Shown here piece by piece: positions 28,241 to 39,670 of a DNA stretch of 64,000 nucleotides. The stretch lies in contig CM056550.1 of NCBI GenBank assembly GCA_029721515.1, positions 20,397,119 to 20,461,118 of the forward strand, read 5' to 3'. The number at the start of each line of letters is the position of its first letter. Positions within the stretch are counted from its first letter, which is position 1. The translations under genes were made by a program, and so were the position numbers. Below the pieces are notes generated by a model. It ran no database searches and had not been told where the DNA came from. It saw nothing but the letters and a program-made list of their open reading frames with translations. The stretch is from Synanceia verrucosa (taxonomy: Eukaryota > Chordata > Actinopteri > Perciformes > Synanceiidae).

Positions 28241-28506
28241 CAGGGTTCCCACATGTCCTGGAAAACCAGGGAAACCTGGATGTCTTGGAAATGGTTCAGT
28301 TATCCTGGAAAATTATTTATACAAAGGGTTAAAAATAACTTTTAACCCATTTGCATTCCCTCACAAGGCATGGGGAGGATAAATAATTTTCCAAGATAAC
28401 TGAACCATTTCCAGGACATTTTACCTTTTTTTGTTTTTTCATGTTTTACATGACTGGAAAATTGATCAATCATTTTCCAGGTTTTCCAGACTGTGTGGGA
28501 ACCCTG
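28241..28506. mobile_element. Foldback MITE with CAGGGTTCCCAC ends
   Basis: 266 bp, starting CAGGGTTCCCACA and ending TGTGGGAACCCTG. An inner arm (CTTGGAAATGGTTCAGTTAT against ATAACTGAACCATTTCCAGG) is almost perfectly inverted, so nearly the whole element can fold into a hairpin. Probably hAT-derived; the target duplication is not evident. Confidence 0.8.
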
Positions 28507-28740
28507 AATACATAACATTAGTATGTACACTTTATTTATTTAAGCTGCTGTTCCCTTGGATAATTATATTCAGTTGTATTAATAATAGGGCTGCACGATA
28601 TGGGGAAAATATGGAATATGAGATGACTTTGTTGAACACAGTGGCAATGATATTTCCTGTAATAATCAGATATTAAGAATTGAGCACAGTTCTGTTGCTG
28701 TCAGTACACTGAAATACTGATAAATTACTTGTTGAATTTG

Positions 28741-28800
28741 GAGAAAATCAAATCAAAAGCCTTTATTGTCATTATATGACAGTGCATACAACAAAAATAG
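28741..28800 (-). repeat. Probable LINE 3' end fragment, inverted
   Basis: AAATCAAATCAAAAGCCTTT then ATTGTCATTATATGAC: in fish genomes, 'TTTATTGTCATT' blocks mark inverted LINE 3' ends. Low information content; assigned by resemblance only. Confidence 0.35.
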
Positions 28801-30083
28801 GAGCGCTGCTCCACATGGGGCTCAGTCAAATGTGAAAAATAAAATGAAAAAGACATAAATAGAGTTATGTAATAAATAAGATACTATTTACAGTAGCAAG
28901 GTATAGTATGTACAGTAGTAAGCCTAAAACAGTTTTAGCTACAACTTATTGCCCATTTTCAGAATTGGAATATTACACATTGAAGTGGTATTATTGTACA
29001 GAAAAATGGAATGGAATTATTGCACATTTTCATTAACCGCTCAGAAAGATATGTATTTATTGTATTTATAATATATAATATATGACAATATATAAACATA
29101 ATATAATGTGATCTGTATCTATGAGATATAACATATTTATAACAATATAATAATATGAAAATATGATAATAATAACAATAATATCTGTATATATAATATA
29201 CATTTTTATATATTTAGTGTATCAAATATCGCAGATGTACATAAGAAAATTTTGGAATAAATTTAAAATAGAAGGCCCCAATAAAAGAAATGACAGAATA
29301 TTAGTTACATTTTAAAAGTGCTGTTTTTGACTGATTCTCTACTTTTAACCAGTCAGTGGGTCTGTAGGAGTCAAACTTTTTGCTGAAGTTTGCAGAGGCC
29401 TGCGTTGCTTTGTGCAGAAGAAGTCTTTGTCATCCCAAACCTGTCCCAGCAGTTTTATGTCTGCCTCATATAGCTGTCTGCTCCTTCTGGCTGATTTAGA
29501 GCCGGTCGCCCTCGATGATGAGCAGAGAACTCACTGCGCTCACATGTTAACTCTCTTAACTTGGTTGCCTCATGTTGTTATCTCTCAATCTTTGCCGCTG
29601 CATGAATGTGTGTTCATACACAAACACTTAAAACGTGTATGTGTGTGTGATATACTAGAGTGGAGTGGATAGGTCGTAAAAACAAAAGATATCTACATAA
29701 CCACCACTTTAAAAACGCAGCACAGCTCCAAATAACTTGGCTGCTGCAGTGTGCTCCGTTCCCATAGGAGGTCCTGTTATAGCCTGGGGAATTTATGAGG
29801 CTTCATCGACACCATTCAGAGAGCTTTTACTGCTCACCGTCCGAACGGTTTGAAGCTTTACTGGACCTCAGGAGAGCATCTGTGTGTCTCTGTCAGATTA
29901 AAAGCAGCCCTCAAACTTTCTTTTCTGCTCCAGCTTGCAGTTTTGCAACCACTTTTGTGTTCTGTGCATATGGTGAAAGTATAGTGAGTGCTATAATTAC
30001 AATAGCACATTGCCCGTGTCATTCACTCCATATAGAGCTGAGAGATTCCTATCGCGCCCCTCTGAGAGCGGGTTAGCAGGCAC

Positions 30084-30421
30084 CAGTGGCGTCATTAGGC
30101 CTATTTTGGGGGTTGGGCTGAAGCCTCCTTAAAATATTTCAAGCCCCCCCTAAATAATTTGGTGTTATTTCTTTTTTTTTTTTGCAGATTAGTTAAATGT
30201 AAAGTGACCAGAATACGAGTTAAAATTAAGAATAATATAAGCTTGAATTATTCATAAATCACTTCAATACGGTCACCCCCTCCTCGTGGCCCGATTGTTG
30301 AAAAATGTGTGTTAAACTGCCCCCCTTTGGAGACAAATAAGGAGAGAAATATAGATATATAGCGAAACTAGCCTCACCTGGGGGCTAGGCCCCCTCTCCT
30401 TAAAACCTTGTGACACCCCTG
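30084..30421 (+). mobile_element. Family D hAT-type MITE, copy 1
   Basis: 338 bp with ends CAGTGGCGTCATTAGG and CCTTGTGACACCCCTG, flanked by a perfect 8-bp duplication GCAGGCAC (30076-30083 and 30422-30429). An 8-bp target duplication with CAG-type ends is the hallmark of hAT elements. Confidence 0.9.
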
Positions 30422-30429
30422 GCAGGCAC

Positions 30430-33400
30430 ATGACTCCATCTTGTGCACATGCACCATCATTTATGCAACAGCACTTATGACCCATATTGGATGGACCCAC
30501 GCTGCAGATGTTATAAAAAAAAAAAATTGAACTCTTCAGAAATCCTCCTGTGTTACAAGTGCCACTTCAGTTTCACGAGGCATGTTGGATATCATGTGTT
30601 CGCTGACGTCCCCCAGCTGCTCGAGGTGCATTCACTGATGTTTAAGTCATCACCGTCCAACCACATGGAAAGGCCAAGAGGCACACTTCCACGCCATTGC
30701 CTGCTCTGAATCCACCACAAAGCTCCCGTCTGTCCGATGCCACGTTCGTCGTGCCACTTCATCTTCTCCGCTCTTTCATTCCCGATAAAATGATTAGGCG
30801 CTCAGTGCGAGTGCGTGTCGGTGGAAGTGATTTTGATATATGGCCGAAGCTGAAGTTGATTTAGTTTCTGACTACATCAGCTGTCAATCTTGGCTTTATT
30901 CCCTGAGCATGATGGACACCCACAAGGTCAAGGGTCAGGTATATGTGATCCTGACCAGGGCCCAGTCTTGACCTTGGGAACGGGTTGGTACGGCGGGTGT
31001 AAGTAAGTCTGTTGGTTCAATAAGCCCCTTCTTTTGCACATGACAAATGAATGGCTGTGTCACTGGGGAAAAAAGGGGGAAAAAACACACAGTGTCCACT
31101 TTGACCTCTTCGAAAGGCGCTCCGGGGAAACTTAGGGCCCAAATCGGCTCTTGGGGTTACGGCTCGGCCCCCAGCGGCCGGGGATCATGTTCCTAAATAA
31201 CCTCCAAACATCCTCAGGGATTTATGGAGCCACTCTGCTTGAAGTACACCTTAGATTCGGGTCAACTTTGATGGGGTACAAGCAAGTATTGTTCGGTGGT
31301 GGAAGAGAGTGGGATTGAATGTGTGACACGTGACACGTGCACGCATGCTTGCGTGTGAACATGCATGTGTGTTTAAGTCTGTGCTGAAGTGTAAGAGGTG
31401 TGATCAGACCAGCTAATCTAAATCTAATCTCAGCCAGCTGCACGTCCTCGGCCTCCTTCATCCCCATCTCCCCTTTTTCTCCCCCAGCTGAGGGAGAAAA
31501 TTATTAAAGCTACAAATTACCAAAGACCCAGAGGTTCTTCCACTGGTGGTGATGGCAAGCAGATGGCAGCAGAACCAGGAGAGACCTCGCCCTCCTCCCC
31601 AACCCCAGCCTCACGCATAAAGCGCCATTTGCATTTCATGAGCCTTAATTGTGTCTGTTGCCCTCCTCCCCACCGGCTCTGCGATTTTGTGCCTGTCACT
31701 GTGCACCCCAGCACCCATGGAGGAGCTGTGATAGATTAAGGTGGACCTTCTGTTTGCACCCCCCTCAGTGTGTTCCAGAAATTATAAAATATTATCTCCC
31801 AGTAGACTCGAAGTAAAAAAAAAAAAAAAAAAAAAAGGGATGTGGGAGGTGATAGTGACATCGGGTGGGATGTGACGAGACAGGGGGAGTTTTTAAGGCA
31901 TTAATGGGAAAAGTGATTGTTTTAAAGCTTGTCCTCGACCCTGTGATGGCCAAACAATGATGCGTGGAACCCCCAGACGCCTATTAAGCACGAAGGTAAT
32001 AATGCATATCAGTCTGTATTTGATAGATAAAGATTTTGTTCTTTTGCTTCACTTGGAAAAAACAGAAATGCTGTATGAGGAAAAAAGTATGTGAAGACAG
32101 AAGCTTATGGTTTTTATTAAACAAGCAAGAAATGTTTGTGCATAAGTTCTGCATTGTTCTGTTATTAATTGATTGGAAAATGGATGGGAATCAATACGTT
32201 TTTTTACTTCCTCCCACTCCTTTTCCAATATGTAGACAAGATAATGTCTTGTTTAGTGTATTTTTTATTAACTTTATATTCAAAATAAATGACGAATGAA
32301 TGAATGAATGAACAAATTAAAAGGAAATCCTGAACATTATTGAATGCAGATACCTCCATACCGTTTGATTCATATGAAATCAGATGTATAGTTATCAGAT
32401 TATGGAGACTTATGGTGTCCCTAAAACACCATGTCAGTTATGGAAAACTCACTTTTGCAGTATTTGTGCACATATACTTGTTTTTTATACCAACCTACAA
32501 ACTGCATTATTCAATAAGCCAGTTTATCGCCCACAGCTTAAGGACTACCTCTGCAAAGGTGCACCATGTTTTTTCTTGCAAATCAATCAGAGCAGATGGA
32601 TTTAAATGGAATATTCAGTCAGACAATATGACATAAATGTGTGCTTTTTTAATATTTAAGATTATAAACATGTCTTACTAGAAACCCCTAATACAAATAT
32701 GAACCTGGAAATGAAACAATATGTCCCCTTTAACGTGTCACCCATCTGTTAACTGTAATTAACCAGCAGGCGTAGACGGTCTCTACAGTCTGTAAACTAG
32801 ATTTGCTCTGGATCCGAATGTCTTTAATTGTTTCTAAGTGAAGTTAAGTGTCCCTGACAACCGATAGATGAAGGTTAAAAACACCAAGATGTTATTCTAC
32901 AACAGTTTGAACTTCTTCTTACATATTTTATTTCACAACTGTGACACTATCCGGTTTAGTCTGAAATTATCAAATGCAGGAGAATCATTTGTCTGCCGTC
33001 TTTACCTCTAATGATGTGTTGTGCCATAAAAGCCTTCATAATGGCTCTGGAGGAGGAGCAGCATTCATTAGACTGACGGAAGGGTAATAGGGAGTAGACA
33101 AGTAGGAGAAATCACCTCTCTCTATCACATGCATGCATACTAATGGAAGAGGGAGTTCTAGACAATGCTTAATGTTCCTATGTAGAATTAATGAACTTTA
33201 GCACATTTTAATAAAGGAGAATTATCAGCTGAGCACAAAGGAGACATAAGTCTTCCCCAGAATATCACTGTGGATATCAGATTTAAGAGTAGTGCTGCTG
33301 TGGTACCACAGAGAGGCAGTGTTTTCTACCAAAGTGTGATGTGAGAATTGTGTTGCTGTTCCTATGTGTGTCCACCAGATGGCTGTATTGCACAGGATAT

Positions 33401-34902
33401 AATAAACTACCTTGAAAGCATATAAAGATTTTATGGATGGAATTATACTTGCATACACAAAACATATAAGATTTAATTGTGGCATCAGGGAAAAAGTGAA
33501 TGCATACAGACTTTGTGAAGTACACTAACATGCAGACCAGAATCTAGTGTCCCTATTTAACCCAGAACAAGTATGTGGGGGGAGGCAGTGGGAGGCTGTG
33601 ACCTCTCAGGCCTGCAACAAGAATCCTCTCTCTGAGAGCGCTCTTCTTTCATGGCTGGAGATTTAGATAGCATACATATCATCAGCTCCGTGCATTAAAG
33701 CTGTTGTCTTTAAAAGGAATAGATGTCATCACAAACCGTTAGGGATAATCTGCAAGCACTGGTTGAGTCTTCAGTCATTAAAACAGGAAGGTTTGCCTTT
33801 TAAAGCAATTAGTTGTGAGTGATTAAATTAATTTTCAACTATTTTAATAATCGGTTTGATTACACTTTTAACAAAATGAGTCAAAATTCTGTGATTCCAG
33901 CTTCTTAAAAGTGAATATTTTCTGGTTTCTTTACTTCTCTGTGACATTAAACTGAATATCTTTGAGTTGCGGACAAAACAAGTCATTTTAGGGAAACATC
34001 TCTCTCCATTTTATAACCTAAACTGCGAATTGATTGGTGAGAAAATAACCATAAGTCACATCCCTACTCCAAACATGCATTGGATGTGTAGTTTTATTAA
34101 AAGACACAACAAAAGCTCCATTGTGGTGGTAAGAAACATCCTTTAATGATTAAACTCAAAGTAGCTTTGGTAATATCAAGAGCATTTGGAAGTTTAGGTG
34201 TAAACATGACACAGACACTTTAATTCTGTCGCTTTACACAAAGAAAAGGGCAGTTGTCATTAGAGGCACATCTCTTCTAACTGAACCCAATAATGAGCAT
34301 CATGCTAAAGGAAAAAAACAACACACACACACATCAGACTAGCTAGTGGAAGCTCTGAATTAAATACTTCAATTCCACCACAACATAGCTCTGTTTTTGG
34401 AAGGCTACGGGATGTCAGAGTGGAGGACAGACTCTTGCTTACAGATGTCCTCTTATTTCAGATGCTGTGAGAGACACGGCTGACACTGAAACACTAGCTG
34501 CATGCTTTGAATAACTGCTGTCGGCTGCCAACCGCCGTGCCTTTTGCTCAGATGTGTGGAACACAAGTCACATATACAGCATTTGCAACCACATGCACAT
34601 GGCAGCTTATCTGATCCTCCAGAGCATGATGGCATACTGTAAGGTAGACCTGCTCGGCTGGACTGCACACAGTTATTTACAAGCTGCACGCTCAGTTTAA
34701 CTCTCTGACATCTTTGATGCATCTCATAGCTTTGTGAACATGCATCTGAAATAGATTCTTCACCACAATATGGTTGAGAATTTGCGTTTAAATGGCAGAC
34801 GGCTTAGAAAATGACTTAAAACTCTGCATGCGACGGGTTAAGCGTGACTCCAGTCCCTTGTAACATTGGAATACACAGTGTTAGATAATGTGAGAGTAGT
34901 TT
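30430..34902. other. Intergenic sequence downstream of pmp22
   Basis: No recognisable coding sequence on either strand. 30880-31700 is GC-richer and unique. The remainder is AT-rich with short direct repeats such as GAATGAATGAATGAA near 32295. Confidence 0.45.
31815..31836 (+). repeat. Poly(A) run of 22
   Basis: A22 preceded by AAGT. Could be the tail of an unrecognised retroposed copy; no upstream homology is evident. Confidence 0.85.
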
Positions 34903-36220
34903 TTTATTGAGTAAGTGAGGCTAGATTGTCATCACCACCTGTTATGCGCGACACATAGACAGCGTTTTATACAGTAGAAGAGATCAACTTGCAGAGACTG
35001 CAGCATGTCAAACTTCAAGTATGTGAAACAGACATTTGTATCATCACTGCAAACCTCTCCATCCTTTCCCCCACATAGAGAGTTAATATGCTTTTCCTAT
35101 CAACTGGTATTTTCTCATATGGCTTCAACTCAGTGGCATTTCTTTCTAGTAATGTTAAGTGTATACTTTTTTCTTACAGGCTATAATGCCCCACAGTGTT
35201 ATTGTTTTTTTATGGTATTCTACTAAATAGGCAGTTTGGCTATTTGAGACTTTATCAGCCAGGTGAACACAAACATCAGGATAAGGGAAAATTAAGGCAA
35301 ATAGAGATAAAATAAAGCTTAATTTCACTGTAATCTAACTCGCAGAATAATACTGACATTCCACTTTTTTTGTTTTCATCAGTGCACCACCCCAAACTCT
35401 TTTTTAATTAACAGTATATGATGAAGAAAAAAAAAAGAAATCAGACACTGCAATGCAAAATCGACTGTGTTCCCTAAAGAAGCAGTCAGGCACTGTTCGT
35501 ACACATGTACCTCTGTCTGGTTCTCGCTTTAATTAATGGCTGTTTGACTCAAAAACAATGAAAAGCGACTCTGCTGTAAATGATTGCTATCAGTAATAGG
35601 AATGATAAATACATAGCACCATCTTTTTGTTGAAAATAAGAAATAGAAAAGAAAAAAAAATACTGAAAATAAAAACACTGAAAATTCACAAAATAGAAAA
35701 GGACCAAATCTATATTTCCTGGCTCCACAGATGTTACCACTCTTTTTGTAAAAGCAAGCCTATCAAAAGCTCTTCTAATCCTTCTATTTCTATACATGCA
35801 CTTCGGTTAATATGCTTGAAGTAACTTTTTTGCTTAATAATTCTTTGGCGATTAAAACGAACCAAAAAAAGAAAACACAACAAAATAGCGTCTAATTATT
35901 TCATCATTACAAACAAACATTGAGGCACTTAATCAGCTAAAACGAAGCTCATACACGTATCCATCGACGGAGCAACACAACAACTATGTACATATATGTA
36001 AAAAGTGTTATAAATAGGTTTTAAACCATAGATACTATATACATCTTTTAACTGAGACAGTATTGGTTGTTTTGTGTTGGTTTGCTTGTTGATTTTTGGT
36101 ATTACCCCCCGCCCCACGCTGTGTATTGGCCCTGTGGCTCCAGGGGTTGTTGGTACTTCGGAGTGGGACTGATGACACTTGGGCAGGGGGTTACTGGGAA
36201 CACTGGGATGGAGTGCTGGC
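34903..36220 (-). other. pmp22: pmp22 probable 3'UTR with candidate poly(A) signals
   Basis: Downstream of the stop codon on the minus strand there is no canonical AATAAA until 34908-34903, about 1.3 kb away, close to the long 3'UTR of mammalian PMP22. An ATTAAA variant is at 35533-35528. The stretch contains A-rich runs and no other gene. The exact end is unproven. Confidence 0.35.
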
Positions 36221-36381
36221 TCATTCTCGCTTCCTCAAGATGACGTAGATGAGTCCGCTGATCAGCGCCAAAGGGAAGGCCACCCACGCCAAGATGTAGG
36301 AGTAGCCGAAGGCGTCGGTTTCGGGCACCCACTGCGGACTCATCACCGTGTAGATGATGGCTCCGCTCATCACGAACAAAC
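36221..36381 (-). CDS. pmp22: pmp22 exon 5: TM3 end, TM4, stop
   Basis: Acceptor TCCCTGCAG ends at 36382. Encodes residues 105-157: LFVMSGAIIYTV, a short extracellular loop, then YSYILAWVAFPLALISGLIY (TM4), ending VILRKRE with stop TGA at 36223-36221. One codon shorter than human in the second extracellular loop. Confidence 0.96.
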
Positions 36382-39300
36382 CTGCAGGGAGGAAAAGTTC
36401 ACTTATCCGATCGTGTTTCTCTGCAGTATAGTTGTGTCCTGGCCTGAACTCTGTCTAAAGGAGGCAGAAGCACTGTTTCCCAGAATGCATCCTTCCACAT
36501 TACAGATGCTTATTATTGATCTCTGAGCCAGCCCTCGCTAGCCTGTTCTCTCCTGCTCTGCCCACCTCCCTGATATGTTTGTCAGACCTCCCCGCCGCCC
36601 TGCCGGTCAGCCTGACATTTCAACTCGCTTGCTTGGCAGTTCGCCCGGCGTCATTGCTGTTTGGCCGAGTGGGCACCTGGGCGGTCACTAGGCGACACGC
36701 TGGCACAGTGTAGAGAGCAAACCTGGGATGTTGGAAAGGGCTGCCAAGAGAGGACACAATGGGCCGCTGGCAGTGGAGCTGCTCTCTGGCCAAAAGGCGT
36801 GAAGCACAATGGACAAGTGGTGCATTAAACCATTAGTAACTGGCTCTCTTCATTTTAATTCTCCACTGCAGTGTGATTGCCTGCTATTGATTTATCTGTG
36901 CGAGCAGCATATGTTCAGACTTCACTGAAAGGATTAGTCACATAGTTGATTGTCAAGTTCTTTGTTGAGCAAAAAATGCTGGAAATTATGTTCGCAGCTT
37001 GGCTTCCATTTAGGGATGGTATTGGATTTTATCAGATTGCCATAAAAACACACAAAGACTTGATTGTGCTGAATTTCCTTTTTGGGAATTGGGAATATCT
37101 TCACTTGACTGACTTTAACAGTGGTGCAGAAGTGGAAAAAAAAAACATAATGTAAGAAAGAACCATGTTTCCCAGTGGTGCTATTTTTGCAGTTATTTAT
37201 CCTATTTACGAAAGGTAAAGAAGATGTCTCTTAAAGGGGAAGTGCCATTTTTTTTTACAAATCGGACCTTATTTCTGGGATAAAATACTGCCATACTCAC
37301 CAGTTTCACTTTGGAGTCATTTGGAATATTTCTGATGATATTTGGATTTGAAAATATCCATTTAACAGGAATGAAGGGGGCACTGAAAATGCAGCCAGTA
37401 AATGACACAAACTTGACCATTTCTCAAATAACAGATGTTTAATAAGATGGGATACACTAGTACTGTTCTCATTTGAGTCTGGAGTTGTCCGTAATCTGTA
37501 AAACAGACTCTACTTCCTGTGTAAAAAGCATGCGTATGTGACAACGTCAAAAATACGTATTTTAGTTCAGGCACTGTGAAGGACACATAGGTGGGCACTA
37601 GGGGTCCTTAGTAAACTATGATACACAGGAAGTAGAGTCTGTTTACAGATTGAATTCAAATCCAGTATCGTCAGAAATACTCCAAATGATTCCGAAGTGA
37701 AATGGGAGAGTAAATGGCTGTATTTTATCCCAGAAATAAGGTTCAATTTGTAAAAATGATACTTCCCCTTTAATATGTCATTTTAAGAGTTGTATTTCCT
37801 CCTGTCTTACTTCCTTTATCTGTTTTATATCACTGAAATAAGTAATTCAAAATCTGAGTCATGCTCATTCTTCACCACTAGATTTAATGCACTCTAAACT
37901 GCAGTCATCCCAGATGCAATAAAAAAAAAATCTCTAATGTCTTTCGATGGATTTGTGCGGAGGGTGGGGAGTGAACTCACTGGCAAGGATCTGGAAGGTT
38001 CCTGTCAGGAAGAAGCGTCCGCCCTTCTGCAGAGTGAAGAGCTGGCAGAAGAAGAGGAAGAGAGACAGGCAGCTGAAGATGATGGACAGGATCATGAGAG
38101 CCTGGACCGCCTGAATCCACTCTGGAGGAGAAAGAGAAAGGAGAGAGAGGCTTGTCAATAAGTGACCCACAGTCATCAGTGTCCAAAGCATCGTTTATAT
38201 ATAGCAGTGACTTAATGGGTTCATGAGAAGGGAACAAATAAAACACAAACAAATCCCAAAGCTTGTCCCTGCTGAATTGAAGCATCCTCTCACAGAGAGC
38301 TGATTTCTGGGAATGGGTAATGGATCCATAACAATGAAACCTAGGTATCTTTTTCCTAAATGTACCATCGATCCTGCCATTCCTCCAACCAAGGCCGGGC
38401 TGCGAGAAGCCCATTAACCCATTAGACACCTGTGCTATTGACGGGGAAGACGACTATCTGTGCTATCTATCTGAGAATGGGGTCTTGTGTTTCTAGGATT
38501 TCCAGGGTCTATTATTTCTTGTCTGTGCCGCCTCTCCAGTTTCCAGGACTCACTCTTTCCCTCCCACTATCTGCTTGCTTCTAGCATCAGAAAATACTCC
38601 AGAAAAACCTGTAAAAAAAAAGGATTTTATTATGGCTCCATTGCTATGTCTGAGCGCATTCAAATATCTGACATCCTCAAGCATCTGCGGTATATTGATC
38701 TTCTTATATTTTGTAACTCAAAGGTGAGCTGTGGTTTAATGGATAAGCACTTACAACACGGGAAAAAAAGCATGATGCATAATTTATTGCAGCAAAAAGG
38801 ACGATTAAGTTATACGACAGCTTGCTTTGTGTGTTGATATGACTTTTGCATGGAGGCTACTGTATCTGTTCTACCTGTGGACCTTTTCGAAGAATCATGG
38901 CGTTTTCCTGGAGGAACACTGAAAACGTCTCTGTTATAGATTCAAAGGGAAACAGTATCTTGAATGATTGGGCAGGGTTGCCAGGAAGGAGTCAGGTTAC
39001 CTACAATAACGGCGCTACAGTACGTCCTGGTGATCATTGGCTCAAGGGGATGAGATATGGAAGGAAACCCGACACGCTGCGAATCTCCATCCATAAAAAC
39101 GCAGCCGGCACAATACCGCACCAGTGCAACAATTAGATTTCCATTATGATGATCCTGTTTTCAGACGTCTCATAATACTGCGATAACACTGTGAGAAATG
39201 GGTGAAATGTTCCATCCCTGCCCTATGAATAGTGCTCCTCTAAAAATACAGACAATACATCACTGCTCTCTGATAAACACTGTCTCGTCCTCCTTCCTTC

Positions 39301-39595
39301 CTCTTCTGACCAGTAGTAGGAAACGGTGACATGGGTCATTTCCTTGCATGAGGCGTGGCTCAAAGCTCAGAATATCACTAAGTGTGAGTCATATTCAAAA
39401 ATGTGCTTGAATGCCTTGGTTTGTTATTGTGGGATTTTGCAGCTTCTACTGCAGCCTTTTACTGTGATACCAAACAGGAAACAAACTGTTGATGTTTTCT
39501 ATTCTGAGGCCCGACATCTGTCTGAGAAGCAGGGGTGTCACTAGGTTTTAAGGATGGGGGCTTAGCCCCCAGGTGAGGCTAATTTGTTTATATAG

Positions 39596-39670
<75 letters not shown>

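Larger units (their letters stand above)
22349..30075. other. Gene-free intergenic sequence
   Basis: Apart from the elements listed separately, no protein-like frames are seen. 22590-23330 is a unique, GC-richer block with no repeat features and is the best candidate here for regulatory DNA. 28588-28675 begins GGGCTGCACGATATGGGG, a start common to decayed fish transposons. Confidence 0.4.
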
